This document shows positions 17,332-26,964 of a DNA stretch of 64,000 nt, piece after piece. The stretch is taken from NCBI GenBank assembly GCA_039928925.1, contig JBDSSF010000003.1, positions 1-64,000 on the forward strand. Direction: 5' to 3'. How positions within the stretch are numbered: position 1 is the stretch's first letter; every line of letters begins with the position of its first letter. The notes under the pieces are model-generated. The model was not told where the DNA came from. It was given only the letters and a program-made list of their open reading frames with translations, and did no database searches. A program made the position numbers and the translations under genes. Origin of the DNA: Candidatus Saccharimonadales bacterium. Lineage in GTDB: Bacteria; Patescibacteriota; Saccharimonadia; Saccharimonadales; Saccharimonadaceae.

Positions 17332-17963
17332 TCATCTGTCTCTAGCGCATGCTTAATATCATCATAGCTAAATCCTTGACGAGCTAAATACTGCATTAGC
17401 TTTTGATCATCAGGATAGCGTTTTCGTTTTTTAGCAATTATTTTTAAAATTTCAGTATCATCAGATCGATCACTTTCGCTTAGTAGTCTTTCGATAATAC
17501 TGCGGTCAACGCCTTTAGCCCCCAGCTCTGCTTGAAGCTTCCTCTGGCTTGATCCCTTAGTAAGACTACGGTTCTCAACCCAGTAGCGAGCAAACCTTTC
17601 ATCATCTATATAGCCTTTATCGGCTAGTCTAGTAAATACCCGATCTGTAACTTCAGTCGTAATACCCTTTTTTATCTCACCTGTTTTCGTACGACTATCA
17701 CGAGTTTTGCGGTACAAATAGTCACGAACTTCGCGTGCACTGTGAAGCCTCATTAAACTATAGTCTAGAGCCCTCGCGTAGACTTTGCCGAAGACACTTT
17801 CCTGCTCTAGAGTAGTCAACTCTTCATCACTATATTCTTTTCCGACTTTTATTCCTAAATCGGCATATTGAAAGATGTCGAGTGAAAAACGATACACTCC
17901 ATCAACCATAATATTAATACGGTATTTATCTTTTTTTTGCGGTGTAATTGCAGTAATTTTCAT
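17328..17963 (-). CDS. recX: Recombination regulator RecX
   Basis: A 211-residue protein made of the three-helix repeats of RecX (ALDYSLMRLHSAREVRDYL near 75, LADKGYIDDERFARYWVENR near 125, IIAKKRKRYPDDQKLMQYL near 182). RecX limits RecA filament growth. It follows recA by 33 nt on the same strand, the most common arrangement. An upstream in-frame TTG would add six residues; the ATG is preferred. Confidence 0.92.
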   Translation of the reverse strand: MKITAITPQKKDKYRINIMVDGVYRFSLDIFQYADLGIKVGKEYSDEELTTLEQESVFGKVYARALDYSLMRLHSAREVRDYLYRKTRDSRTKTGEIKKGITTEVTDRVFTRLADKGYIDDERFARYWVENRSLTKGSSQRKLQAELGAKGVDRSIIERLLSESDRSDDTEILKIIAKKRKRYPDDQKLMQYLARQGFSYDDIKHALETDD

Positions 17964-17996
17964 ATTAAAACTTACCCGCAACGAATTTCGATTATC

Positions 17997-19037
17997 TTAA
18001 GCTGCTTCGACTTCAGCAACTTTGGCACGTACTTTTTTATCAATTTCACTTAGTACTTCTGGATTTTCTTTGAGGTACTTTTTAGTTGCTTCGCGGCCTT
18101 GACCAATTTTAGCGTCGTTATAATCGAACCATGCTCCAGACTTACCAACAATGCCATGAATAACAGCAAGATCTAGAACATCGCCTGTCTTTGAGATTCC
18201 CTCATTATACATGATGTCAAACTCGGCAACGCGAAAAGGAGGAGCAATCTTGTTTTTAACAATCTTCACTTTCGTGCGGTTACCAACTATCTCTTCACCT
18301 TCTTTGATTTGGCCAGTACGACGAATGTCTAAGCGCACAGATGCGTAAAACTTAAGTGCATTTCCACCCGTTGTTGTTTCTGGATTTCCAAACATAACAC
18401 CAATTTTCATACGGATTTGGTTGATGAAAATGACAGTTGTTTTACTTTTACTTATAATACCTGTAAGTTTACGAAGTGCCTGACTCATAAGACGAGCTTG
18501 AAGACCCATGTGGCTATCACCCATGTCACCATCAATTTCGGCCTGAGGCACAAGTGCTGCGACTGAGTCGACGACGACAAGATCAACAGCATTTGAGCGT
18601 ACAAGTGTTTCTGCTATCTCAAGAGCTTGCTCGCCGTTATCTGGCTGAGATACGAGTAGATTGTCTGTATCAACGCCTAAGCGACGTGCATATGCTGGAT
18701 CAAGTGCATGTTCTGCATCGATAAATGCAGCCGTACCGCCCAATTTTTGAACTTCTGCGATGGCATGAAGAGTCAGCGTTGTCTTACCTGATGATTCTGG
18801 GCCATAGATCTCCAAAATACGACCCTTAGGATAACCTCCACCGAGCGCTAAGTCGAGACTAAGTGCTCCAGAAGAAATCAATTCAACATCTACTTTATGT
18901 GCATCCCCGAGCTTCATAATAGAACCAGCGCCAAATTGGCTGGTGATTTGATCCATTGCAAGTCCGAGTGCTTTTAGCTTACCTTCATTCGTGGTGGATT
19001 TTTCTGCCATCTCCGGTTTTTCGGATTTCTTCGCCAT
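17997..19037 (-). CDS. recA: Recombinase RecA
   Basis: A 346-residue RecA: Walker [10 protein letters not shown] (79-87), Walker [13 protein letters not shown], the L1 loop region [20 protein letters not shown] and the L2 loop region with [20 protein letters not shown]. It binds single-stranded DNA and carries out strand exchange, needed for natural transformation and repair. The ATG at 19037 has GGGGAG 8 nt upstream, so this gene, unlike many neighbours, has a proper Shine-Dalgarno. No LexA-type box was seen upstream. Confidence 0.97.
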   Translation of the reverse strand: MAKKSEKPEMAEKSTTNEGKLKALGLAMDQITSQFGAGSIMKLGDAHKVDVELISSGALSLDLALGGGYPKGRILEIYGPESSGKTTLTLHAIAEVQKLGGTAAFIDAEHALDPAYARRLGVDTDNLLVSQPDNGEQALEIAETLVRSNAVDLVVVDSVAALVPQAEIDGDMGDSHMGLQARLMSQALRKLTGIISKSKTTVIFINQIRMKIGVMFGNPETTTGGNALKFYASVRLDIRRTGQIKEGEEIVGNRTKVKIVKNKIAPPFRVAEFDIMYNEGISKTGDVLDLAVIHGIVGKSGAWFDYNDAKIGQGREATKKYLKENPEVLSEIDKKVRAKVAEVEAA

Positions 19038-19068
19038 AAGTATATCTCCCCTCACTTATTCTCTCTAT

Positions 19069-19074
19069 ATTATA
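19069..19074 (-). promoter_or_regulatory. -10 box of recA-recX
   Basis: TATAAT on the minus strand gives a leader of about 25 nt holding GGGGAG. The divergent pilin -10 box begins 21 bp away, so the two promoters must interfere or share control. Confidence 0.55.
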
Positions 19075-19095
19075 CTGGTGATACTAAAAATTTGC

Positions 19096-19101
19096 TATAA
19101 T
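19096..19101 (+). promoter_or_regulatory. -10 box of the pilin gene, leaderless
   Basis: TATAAT ends 8 nt before the ATG at 19110. Confidence 0.5.
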
Positions 19102-19109
19102 AATAGACA

Positions 19110-19502
19110 ATGAGAAAACAACAAGGCTTTACTGTTATCGAAATTATCATCGTTATTGTCTTCTTAGGGGCCGCAACAGTTGTACTCTTAATGCAACGTG
19201 CTAACCTTGCCTCTTCCCAACGCGATGACCAGCGAAAAATTGCTATTAATGCAATGTATTACAGTCTCGAAGAGGTTTTCTACACGAAGAATGGTTATTA
19301 TCCAACAAAAATAGATAGTGCAACGCTTCGTTCAGTTGATCCAGATCTTTTCACAGATCCAAATGGCGTCAAAATCGGCGATCCAAAATCAAATTATCGT
19401 TACGATGGTGAAAACTGTGATGGCGATAAGTGTAAAGCCTACACGCTACGTGCTGATCTTGAGCATGAAGATGACTACGTTAAAACAAATCGTACAAGAT
19501 AA
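19110..19502 (+). CDS. Type IV pilin-like protein
   Basis: A 130-residue prepilin: short basic leader MRKQQG, cleavage site G-FTVIE with the conserved Glu at +5, and a hydrophobic helix of about 20 residues. The small globular part has a C-terminal cysteine pair (ENCDGDKC) as expected of a D-loop. It is away from pilBCMNO, divergent from recA. Major or minor pilin cannot be decided, and no prepilin peptidase is in the window. Confidence 0.88.
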   Translation: MRKQQGFTVIEIIIVIVFLGAATVVLLMQRANLASSQRDDQRKIAINAMYYSLEEVFYTKNGYYPTKIDSATLRSVDPDLFTDPNGVKIGDPKSNYRYDGENCDGDKCKAYTLRADLEHEDDYVKTNRTR

Positions 19503-19511
19503 AGCTTAGCG

Positions 19512-20264
19512 TTAGCGCTCGATCGGGCGACCGTTTTTAAAAGCTTCAACGGCATTATTCAAAAGCGCAATCTGATTCTTAGGACTCGAAACGTAGCTAA
19601 ATCGATAAGTTGTTTCATCACCTTGTGTTGAGAGACGAATGGAACCATAATCAAACATTGTCTGAATTATACCTAGTTGCTTATAACTGGCATCTTCAAT
19701 ATTTTCTAGACTAACCGTTTGCTCATTATGAGAAAATAACGTGAGCTGTATCTCCTGTATTACACTTTCGTTTGTAAGAAAGAACTTATTATTTCGATAG
19801 ACCCATACGGCTATGTATCCACCTATACAAAGTAGCGCAAGAACAAGAAGACCAATGAGCATGACGATATCATAACTTGGAAGTGCTGTAGGACCGCCGA
19901 CCGAATTAATGATCATTGGATATGAGATTAAGACAGCAATGATAACAACTACTAGAAAAATAACGACAGCTACAGGAATCAGTAGGCCAATTGGATGACG
20001 ACGGACTGCACTAATAACATATTCTGATTCACTCAGATTAAGAAATGGATATAGCTTAACAGATTCATCGTGTTTTGCCTTTAACGATGCGCTGATCTCG
20101 GGCATAACAGGATCGACAGCACGAGACATATGAACCGTCTGTGGATCTGCTGCAGCCTGAACAGGCGGATGGGCGTAGAGAGGACGTCCCTGAGCATCAT
20201 ATGCAACAGGTTGCTCAGGATCTACTGGATCAGTTGGTGCTGGAGGAGTTTGATCGGGATTCAT
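19512..20264 (-). CDS. Membrane protein with bacterial PH domain
   Basis: A 250-residue protein: a Pro-rich N-terminus (PPAPTDPVDPEQP), two membrane helices (about 92-115 and 132-153) and a C-terminal bacterial PH (YdbS/YdbT-like) domain around IQEIQLTLFSHNEQTVSLEN. Such proteins are widespread and poorly understood. It begins 18 nt after the end of ruvB but has its own -10 box. Confidence 0.8.
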   Translation of the reverse strand: MNPDQTPPAPTDPVDPEQPVAYDAQGRPLYAHPPVQAAADPQTVHMSRAVDPVMPEISASLKAKHDESVKLYPFLNLSESEYVISAVRRHPIGLLIPVAVVIFLVVVIIAVLISYPMIINSVGGPTALPSYDIVMLIGLLVLALLCIGGYIAVWVYRNNKFFLTNESVIQEIQLTLFSHNEQTVSLENIEDASYKQLGIIQTMFDYGSIRLSTQGDETTYRFSYVSSPKNQIALLNNAVEAFKNGRPIER

Positions 20265-20270
20265 AGTGTT

Positions 20271-20276
20271 ATTATA
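20271..20276 (-). promoter_or_regulatory. -10 box of the PH-domain gene, leaderless
   Basis: TATAAT on the minus strand ends 6 nt before the ATG at 20264. Confidence 0.6.
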
Positions 20277-20282
20277 GCAACT

Positions 20283-21299
20283 TTACTCAGTTTCAGGTGT
20301 TATTTTGCCTAAGTGCCTATACGCCTTAGGCGTGACACGTCTACCGCGTGGTGTACGCTCAATAAAACCAATCTGTAAAAGATATGGCTCATAAAAGTCC
20401 TCGATGGTTGTGGCTTCATCACCAGTAAGAGCAGACATTGTGTTAAGACCGACTGGATTTGTACCGTAATTATCAATCACACTCGTAAGCAGTCGACGGT
20501 CGGCAGGATCGAGGCCTAGCTCATCAATCTCAAGCATATCCAGAGCTTTTGTAGTAGTTACAGTATCAATTATGCCGTCACCATTTACATCAGCATAGTC
20601 ACGTACTCGCTTTAATAAGCGGTTTGCAATACGTGGCGTTAAGCGTGCTCTTGTTGAAAGAATCGCAGCCGACTCGGGTTCAATTGGACTCTCTAAGATT
20701 TTACTTGCTCTGGTAATAATTTGACCGATTTCATCTGGTGTGTAGAATTCTAAACGATAAATGTGGCCAAAACGATCACGTAAAGGCGCTGCGAGTGCAC
20801 CAGTTCTCGTTGTAGCGCCAATGACCGTGAACTTTGGTAGATCAAGTCGCACGCTACGCGCTGCTGGACCTTTCCCGATAACAATATCCAATTTATAATC
20901 TTCCATCGCACTATAGAGTACTTCTTCAACAGCTCGACTCAGTCGATGAATCTCATCAATGAATAGGATGTCACCGTCTGTAAGATTTGTCAGAATACTT
21001 GCAAGATCACCTGCTCGTTCAATTGCAGGACCGGCAGTCACGCGAATATTTGAGCCCATTTCGTTGGCAATCACTGTTGCCATTGTTGTTTTTCCAAGTC
21101 CCGGAGGACCATAAAGCAGGACGTGATCCATTGGTTCTTCACGCATTTTGGCTGCATCAATCGCTAGCTTTAAATTCATTTTTAGTCGCTCTTGACCGGT
21201 GTATTCAGCAAAACTCTGCGGACGCAAAGTCACTTCAATTTGCGCTTCATCGGCATCATCATCCGGTGCGCTAGTATTTATGATTCGTTCAATTGCCAT
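20283..21299 (-). CDS. ruvB: Holliday junction branch migration helicase RuvB
   Basis: A 338-residue AAA+ ATPase: Walker [10 protein letters not shown] (64-72), Walker [11 protein letters not shown] (about 110-119), sensor 1 GATTRTGAL, the Arg-finger region APLRDRFGH, and the C-terminal winged helix ending in [17 protein letters not shown]. With RuvA it drives branch migration. It lies 29 nt after ruvA. A TATACT about 10 nt before the ATG could give it its own start. Confidence 0.97.
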   Translation of the reverse strand: MAIERIINTSAPDDDADEAQIEVTLRPQSFAEYTGQERLKMNLKLAIDAAKMREEPMDHVLLYGPPGLGKTTMATVIANEMGSNIRVTAGPAIERAGDLASILTNLTDGDILFIDEIHRLSRAVEEVLYSAMEDYKLDIVIGKGPAARSVRLDLPKFTVIGATTRTGALAAPLRDRFGHIYRLEFYTPDEIGQIITRASKILESPIEPESAAILSTRARLTPRIANRLLKRVRDYADVNGDGIIDTVTTTKALDMLEIDELGLDPADRRLLTSVIDNYGTNPVGLNTMSALTGDEATTIEDFYEPYLLQIGFIERTPRGRRVTPKAYRHLGKITPETE

Positions 21300-21328
21300 A
21301 TATCTATTTTTAGTATAACAGATGTTAT

Positions 21329-21904
21329 CTATGCTTTGAGCGCCTCAGTTACACGCTGAGCTGTCGACAACTCAGTTGAGACACCTTCAAGTGATTTACT
21401 TGCATCAGCCAAGTTATAACCTAGCGCCATTAGTGCTTCAAGTGCCTCATCACTATGAGAAATTTGCTGTGAGAGACCAAACTCACTCACATTTGTTCTA
21501 ATCGCAAGACCGACCTTATCGGATAAATCGACGACAACGCGTTCGGCTGTTTTTTTACCAACGCCACTTGCTTTTGTAATAAACACGCTGTCACCATTTG
21601 CGATGGTATTACGTACAACCTCAGCATCACCGAGAGATAAAATAGCTAGTGCTGCTTTAGGTCCAACACCCTGAACTGTAATAAGTAATTCAAATAATTT
21701 CTTCGCCGCAAGACTAGTAAAGCCAAATAGCTCTTGCGACTGTTCGCGAATGTGGTGATGGGTATAGAATTTAACGGATTCATTTAATAGCGTATGCTCA
21801 TAGTCACCCAGGGCAACAGATATCTCATAGCCAACACCATGGACATCAACAATAATAGATGAGTTAAACTTTTCAGCGACAGTACCTTGAACGTGTGCAA
21901 TCAT
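21329..21904 (-). CDS. ruvA: Holliday junction protein RuvA
   Basis: A 191-residue protein with an N-terminal OB fold ([13 protein letters not shown]), central helix-hairpin-helix motifs ([16 protein letters not shown] and [17 protein letters not shown]) and a C-terminal UBA-like domain ([20 protein letters not shown]) that binds RuvB. Full length. It is separated from ruvC by an acyltransferase gene rather than adjacent to it. Confidence 0.96.
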   Translation of the reverse strand: MIAHVQGTVAEKFNSSIIVDVHGVGYEISVALGDYEHTLLNESVKFYTHHHIREQSQELFGFTSLAAKKLFELLITVQGVGPKAALAILSLGDAEVVRNTIANGDSVFITKASGVGKKTAERVVVDLSDKVGLAIRTNVSEFGLSQQISHSDEALEALMALGYNLADASKSLEGVSTELSTAQRVTEALKA

Positions 21905-21910
21905 TGTACT

Positions 21911-21916
21911 AGTATA
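21911..21916 (-). promoter_or_regulatory. -10 box of ruvA, leaderless
   Basis: TATACT on the minus strand ends 6 nt before the ruvA ATG. It overlaps the stop region of the upstream acyltransferase gene. Confidence 0.6.
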
Positions 21917-22678
21917 TCAGCTCTCTCGTCGACCGGTGGTAACACTGGCTTGATCCAAAGCTTTTTGCATCCCCTCCCTGGTCGCTTCAACAACTTCACC
22001 CGGTTTTACAAATTGATCAGTGATTGGCATACCGACAACTACTTCAGCTTTTTTTGCACTGTCGCCATAATAACTAATTCCGATTGGTAAAATAGCAGTT
22101 TCACGATTCCGTTTGCGTGCACGCGTAACAATATGCCCTATACCAGGCTTGAAATCCATAAGTAAGGTTGGATCTTGAGTGTGATTTGTTCTTTCGGGGA
22201 AAATCGCCATGTGCCTTCCCTGTTCGATGCGCTTTACGCTAGCCTCTACAACAGCTGCTGCTGTTCTTGCATTCCCACCCTCTTTTTCACGGAATGTCGG
22301 TATTCCGCCAAAACCATCAATGATCTGTCGTATGCCAACAATTTTAAAGAGAGAAGCTTTCGCCAAGATATCCGTGTGTCCGACTAATGGATTAAGTGCT
22401 GGACTCTCTGATGCAGCACCTGAAAGCTGATAATGATCGTTGTTTGTTACATGATTAGCTGCTAGTACGAGGCTTAGTTCATCTTCTTCAAGTAATCTTC
22501 GTATTTCTTTCTCGGCTCCAGTTTCAAATGAGACATGAGGTTTGAAAATTTTATTGATAAGAGCGTAGCCAAACTTTGCAAAGCGAACACTTTGCTCATG
22601 TTGGACATAATAATCATATAATTCATTTATTTTTTCAGTAGATGTAGGAACTTCGGAATTTACTTTAGGTCGTCTCAT
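21917..22678 (-). CDS. PlsC-like acyltransferase
   Basis: A 253-residue protein of the glycerol-3-phosphate acyltransferase superfamily: the HX4D motif is in NHVTNNDHYQ (around residue 79), and FPERTNH matches the FPEGTRS block. It may acylate lysophosphatidic acid or salvage host lipids; lack of a full lipid pathway in this lineage makes the substrate open. The ATG at 22678 is chosen over an ATG five codons upstream because a TATACT box lies between them. Confidence 0.8.
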   Translation of the reverse strand: MRRPKVNSEVPTSTEKINELYDYYVQHEQSVRFAKFGYALINKIFKPHVSFETGAEKEIRRLLEEDELSLVLAANHVTNNDHYQLSGAASESPALNPLVGHTDILAKASLFKIVGIRQIIDGFGGIPTFREKEGGNARTAAAVVEASVKRIEQGRHMAIFPERTNHTQDPTLLMDFKPGIGHIVTRARKRNRETAILPIGISYYGDSAKKAEVVVGMPITDQFVKPGEVVEATREGMQKALDQASVTTGRRES

Positions 22679-22684
22679 GGTATA

Positions 22685-22690
22685 AGTATA
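22685..22690 (-). promoter_or_regulatory. -10 box of the acyltransferase gene, leaderless
   Basis: TATACT on the minus strand ends 6 nt before the ATG at 22678. It falls within the longer open frame, which is why the upstream ATG is rejected. Confidence 0.6.
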
Positions 22691-22698
22691 CACCCTAA

Positions 22699-23181
22699 CT
22701 ATTTAGTAGGGACTCGCGTCATAAAAGCACACATTATTGCAGCTGCAAGTGCATCGGCGCAGTCGTCAGGTTTTGGCACTTCGCTTAGGCCAAGTTGTAT
22801 GCGTACCATTTCCTGCATCTGTTTTTTTGTCGCACGCCCATAGCCTGTCATTGTCTGCTTAATTTGTAGTGGCGTGTACTCTTCTATTGTTAAGTTTGCC
22901 TGTTTTCCAGTTAACATTGCAACGCCACGTGCATGAGAGACGCTCATCGCAGTTGTAACATTCTGAGCAAAAAATAGCTGCTCTATTGCCATCATTTGTG
23001 GCTTTGTCTCATTGATAATCTCAGTGAGACCGTTGTAAATTTCTTCGAGGCGATCGGGTAGGGGAGTGTGAGCTGGAGTCGTGATTACACCAGCCGTTAC
23101 AAGAGTAGTTTTACCTTTTATAATATCTATGACACCAAAGCCTAAAATACCCGTTCCTGGATCGATACCTATAATTCTCAT
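22699..23181 (-). CDS. ruvC: Holliday junction resolvase RuvC
   Basis: A 160-residue RNase H-fold nuclease with the catalytic acidic residues in IGIDPGTGILGFGV (Asp7), MAIEQLFF (Glu) and DDCADALAAAI (two Asp), plus VSHARGVAML. It cuts Holliday junctions as a dimer. A GAGG lies 7 nt before the ATG, with TAGAAT just upstream. Confidence 0.96.
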   Translation of the reverse strand: MRIIGIDPGTGILGFGVIDIIKGKTTLVTAGVITTPAHTPLPDRLEEIYNGLTEIINETKPQMMAIEQLFFAQNVTTAMSVSHARGVAMLTGKQANLTIEEYTPLQIKQTMTGYGRATKKQMQEMVRIQLGLSEVPKPDDCADALAAAIMCAFMTRVPTK

Positions 23182-23207
23182 ACTGACCTCATTCTAACAT
23201 GTAGGTA

Positions 23208-24713
23208 TTAATAGCCTGTGAAGTAGTCCGTTTTTACAGAACGTGCACCCAGACTTTTTGCGATTGTTTTTGTATGATTTACCATAATTGGCGGACCCGA
23301 GATATAGACTTGCCTTTCTTTAATATCAGGAATAGATGTATCCATTATTTCATGAGTAATGTAAGGAGACTTTATGTAGGCTATATCACTATACGTCTGA
23401 ACTTCGTCTGGTGTTACGATAATTATCTTAACACCACTACCTCTCAGTAGGTCTAGATATGCAATTTCCTGTATAGATGATGCACTGTAGAGCAGCGTAA
23501 TATCCCGAGACTGCTTGTCATGAATGAGCTGTCTAACATAACTAACAAAAGGCGTGATGCCAATTCCTCCAGCTATCCATAGTAGTGGTACCTTTAAGTC
23601 ACCTGGAAGTATGAAATCACCACTAATCTTTGTTGCAGAGACGTAGGCATTAGCAGGTAAGTTAAATAGTGTCTTTTTAAAGCTACTATGACGCTCGGGA
23701 ATTTTAATACCAAACCTTATATCATCATCGGATGGGCTTGATGTAATTGTAAACATACGACGCTGGCCACGACTATCCGGTTTTTCATGCGGTAATGTTA
23801 ACTCCATATACTGTCCTGCTATGTGTATGGGCATTGGTCCAATACTCTTAAGAACGAATTCATATGATGTTGGGGTAAGTTGTAGCTTCTCAGCAAAGCT
23901 CATCTTAACTGCCCTACGTGTTCCCCATGCAAATGCAACTATATTACCAATGATCAGGGCCAGTTGCGGTGTCATGGATACACTACCAATAGTTATTGAT
24001 GTACTAAATAAAATGGCGACAATACTAACAACGGTTAACTGCTGCCAGCGTCGCGGTGGTAATGTTAGAGGTTCACTTAACATAACACCGGCGAAGTAAA
24101 TGACTGGCCACGATGTAAAGACTGTAACGATCGCAGTTCCAATAGAATCACCTGCCATAATATTGTGAATCGTAATTAATCCTACGGCTATTAATAGGAA
24201 CAGGCCACCTAACTTCAGATGTCGTGTTTTATAAAGTATGAGTAGGCTAACAACTACCGTTACTGGTAGTAGTGCGGGACTTGCTACCCACCATATAACA
24301 TATCCAACACCAGATAGAGTCGCAAAAAGCGCGCCAACACCTGCTGGATTAAATATATGTCTTCCACGGAATGTTAGAATATATTTTGAAGCAGTTGCCA
24401 CAACTGCAATCAAGATGAGTGGGGCTACATCAGCGATGCTAGATAACGGTGCAAGGATAAGTGCCAGTATAAGGCCTGTAATAATTGCCGACTCACCCTG
24501 CGGACGAATACCAAATATCAAGCCAAATAGCTTATTTGAACCATAGGATGAACCAACGAGCAAGAGGGAAGTCAGTAGCAAAGAAATGGGGGAGTAGGGT
24601 AGGTAGCCAATAAGTCCAAGCAAAAGTGATGTCGCTAAAAGTACCAAAAGTGATAATGTTAGCAACCTGTACATAGTTACTTTGCCCAATAAATTATCGA
24701 GCCAATCTTTCAT
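23208..24713 (-). CDS. NqrB/RnfD-like membrane domain fused to ferredoxin-NAD(P) reductase
   Basis: A 501-residue fusion. Residues about 12-270 hold some ten membrane helices of the NqrB/RnfD type, with HIFNPAGVGAL matching the conserved HxFNPA block. Residues about 275-501 are an FNR module: RMFTITSSP for FAD binding, IAGGIGITPFVSYVRQL for NAD(P) binding and YISGPPIMV near the end. It should pass electrons from NAD(P)H in the cytosol through the membrane. It overlaps apbE by 4 bp and is last in a three-gene operon. Confidence 0.87.
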   Translation of the reverse strand: MKDWLDNLLGKVTMYRLLTLSLLVLLATSLLLGLIGYLPYSPISLLLTSLLLVGSSYGSNKLFGLIFGIRPQGESAIITGLILALILAPLSSIADVAPLILIAVVATASKYILTFRGRHIFNPAGVGALFATLSGVGYVIWWVASPALLPVTVVVSLLILYKTRHLKLGGLFLLIAVGLITIHNIMAGDSIGTAIVTVFTSWPVIYFAGVMLSEPLTLPPRRWQQLTVVSIVAILFSTSITIGSVSMTPQLALIIGNIVAFAWGTRRAVKMSFAEKLQLTPTSYEFVLKSIGPMPIHIAGQYMELTLPHEKPDSRGQRRMFTITSSPSDDDIRFGIKIPERHSSFKKTLFNLPANAYVSATKISGDFILPGDLKVPLLWIAGGIGITPFVSYVRQLIHDKQSRDITLLYSASSIQEIAYLDLLRGSGVKIIIVTPDEVQTYSDIAYIKSPYITHEIMDTSIPDIKERQVYISGPPIMVNHTKTIAKSLGARSVKTDYFTGY

Positions 24714-25567
24714 GTAAATAATTCCCCTTTTAAATCTTGTGAGTACTCTACTGTACCATTAGCATACATCTGAACGTACTGAAATTGCCAATTAGAGAGT
24801 AATTCCTTGGCTGGTACAAAAAATAGTGCAGTTGCTAAGCCGTCGGCAATCATTGTTGTTTCAGCAATCACCCATGTCGCAACAATTTCTCGAACCGGCT
24901 GGTTACGCGTTGGATCAATAATATGATGCCAATCCCCCCATTGACGACGATTACTAGCAGAAGCACAGAGACTAGCATTTTGTAACACTACCTTACCGAT
25001 TACTTCCGTGCTATTATTTGGATTTTCAAATCCAACTTGCTGCTCATCATCACCCCGATGACGTATGTCACCGCTAGCATCAATGACATAATTTTTTATA
25101 TTATTGTTTTCTAGTACTTTCCCAATCATATCTACCGCATAGCCTTTGCCTGCTGCCCCGATATCGAGGACTATAGGCCTGCTGGTAGTAACAGTTGTTC
25201 CCTGCCACTTCATAACATCATCCCAGTCTGGGGTTACCTCAAGTGATTGGGGCTTTAGAGAATATTCCTTATCATACCCAGCTTGCTCCAGTACTCGTCC
25301 AATAAGCGGCGTTACCCTACCGCCTGAAATCTCATATAGCTTTTTATAAAACGGGATAATATCGATCGCTGAATCCGGAAACTCAAATACACCAACCTCT
25401 CTTGCCAGCTGCCGAACCAAAGATTCGTCACGAAACCGCGAATAGATACTATCAAAATCATCCAGTGACGTACAAATCACTTGTTTTAACTTTTGAGTTA
25501 ATTCTATGTCTGTTTCAATTAACCAGTTAGTCCCAAGCGCAGTGAGCGTATAGCTAGGCCTTAGCAT
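24710..25567 (-). CDS. apbE: FAD:protein FMN transferase ApbE
   Basis: A 285-residue ApbE: FDSIYSRFRDESLV near residue 38, GAAGKGYAVDMIG near 139 (the nucleotide/metal-binding block), DASGDIRHRG and HHIIDPTRNQPV. It attaches FMN to a Thr/Ser of target proteins. It lacks a signal peptide or lipobox, so it would act in the cytosol, unlike most ApbE proteins. Its ATG lies inside the end of the FMN-binding gene (14-bp overlap), indicating coupled translation. Confidence 0.92.
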   Translation of the reverse strand: MLRPSYTLTALGTNWLIETDIELTQKLKQVICTSLDDFDSIYSRFRDESLVRQLAREVGVFEFPDSAIDIIPFYKKLYEISGGRVTPLIGRVLEQAGYDKEYSLKPQSLEVTPDWDDVMKWQGTTVTTSRPIVLDIGAAGKGYAVDMIGKVLENNNIKNYVIDASGDIRHRGDDEQQVGFENPNNSTEVIGKVVLQNASLCASASNRRQWGDWHHIIDPTRNQPVREIVATWVIAETTMIADGLATALFFVPAKELLSNWQFQYVQMYANGTVEYSQDLKGELFT

Positions 25568-26045
25568 CTTGCTTAATCATATCAAGTGCATCATTAAAAC
25601 CATTTGATGTTAGCGATGATCCAGCAACTCGGGAGAGGCTTATCGAATTAACGCTTTTGCCGACGACTGCTGACTTAAATTCAGAAGCAAATTGGGACTG
25701 ATAATACTCGGAATCCCTATTGTTTGCATTTTGACTCACCGTTACATCTGTAACAACATTGCCTGAAATAGTGGCACTCACACTGATAGATTCTGTGCCA
25801 CCAGGAGTTTCATAGCTACCAGTCACTTGATAGGAACCATCTTTATATGAAGATGTGCTTGTCGTAGAACTCGGTGTTGTATTTGATTGACTGGCGCTCG
25901 CTGTAGTTGAGCTATTGTTTATAGCTACGCTGTCACTGTTTGCGCCACTTTTACCGAAATATACAATTCCTGCCGTTACTCCAGCGAGCACGACGACGAC
26001 GATAATCGTTATTAATGTTTGATTTACCTGCCTAGGCTGATCCAA
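25554..26045 (-). CDS. Membrane-anchored FMN-binding domain protein
   Basis: A 163-residue protein with one N-terminal membrane helix (about 10-30), a Ser/Thr-rich linker (about 38-64) and an FMN-binding domain of the RnfG/NqrC type. GSSLTSNGFNDAL near residue 143 is the likely flavinylation site, matching the S-x-x-T attachment pattern. It starts with TTG, supported by GGAG 7 nt upstream. First gene of the operon with apbE and the NqrB-FNR fusion. Confidence 0.85.
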   Translation of the reverse strand: MDQPRQVNQTLITIIVVVVLAGVTAGIVYFGKSGANSDSVAINNSSTTASASQSNTTPSSTTSTSSYKDGSYQVTGSYETPGGTESISVSATISGNVVTDVTVSQNANNRDSEYYQSQFASEFKSAVVGKSVNSISLSRVAGSSLTSNGFNDALDMIKQDAKA

Positions 26046-26148
26046 TTATTTTCTCCTACATAAATGTCAATTACTATTCATTGTATACTAAATGAATCAG
26101 TTGAGAATAAACTGATAAAGTAGGCTATTCTGACAAAATACTTAAATT

Positions 26149-26874
26149 TTATTCAGGTAAATCAGCAGTAATGTCGGCATTTGTATGCACATTCATGACA
26201 TCATCGAGATCATCAAGCGCATCAAGAAGCTTAAGTAGTTTTTGAGCTGTCTCTGTATCACTAATCTCAATTGTAGTATTTGGAATGTATTGGAGTTCTG
26301 CATCCTTAACCGTTAATCCACTTTCAATCAGTGCCGTACGAACTTTAGCAAGATCTTTTTGCTCAGTGTAAACAGTGATCTCACCATCTTCTTCAATAGC
26401 ATCTTCAGCACCAGCGTCAAGAATTGTAAGTAAAGCTTCCTCGCCTGTTGCTTCAACTTGAATGACGCCTTTTCGTGTAAACTGAAACATGACACTTCCA
26501 GCATCTGCCATTCGACCACCATTTTTCGTGATTGCACTTTTTACTTCAGGTAATGTTCTGTTGCGATTATCCGTTGCCGTCTCGACAATAATACCGACAC
26601 CGCCATGGCCATAGCCTTCATAGGTCAATTCTTCCATAACTGCAGCATTTTTATCACTGACACGGTCAATGGCACGCTGAATATTATTATTAGGCATATT
26701 TGCCTGTTTTGCTTTTTCAATTGCAAGAGCAAGTGATGAGTTCATTGTTGGATCTGCGCCACCGCGCGCTGCAATAGCAATAAGATTACCTAGTTTTGTG
26801 AATATTGCTCCGCGCTTAGCATCTTTTGCACCTTTTTCACGTTTAATTGTTGACCATTTACTGTGTCCAGACAT
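26149..26874 (-). CDS. yebC: YebC/PmpR family protein (TACO1-like)
   Basis: A 241-residue protein with the diagnostic start MSGHSKWSTIKREKGAKDAK and the motifs IAARGGADPTMN, NMPNNNIQRAI and YEGYGHGGVGI. Long annotated as a transcription regulator; recent work on the family points to relief of ribosome stalling at polyproline. GGAG sits before the ATG, and the gene stands alone. Confidence 0.95.
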   Translation of the reverse strand: MSGHSKWSTIKREKGAKDAKRGAIFTKLGNLIAIAARGGADPTMNSSLALAIEKAKQANMPNNNIQRAIDRVSDKNAAVMEELTYEGYGHGGVGIIVETATDNRNRTLPEVKSAITKNGGRMADAGSVMFQFTRKGVIQVEATGEEALLTILDAGAEDAIEEDGEITVYTEQKDLAKVRTALIESGLTVKDAELQYIPNTTIEISDTETAQKLLKLLDALDDLDDVMNVHTNADITADLPE

Positions 26875-26964
26875 AAAGAATCTCCGTGTTACGTCGGTAT
26901 GTTTTCTCTATTATAACAGATATAGGGCGTTACTCCATAGCTCCAGATCTATACGTATACTTAA

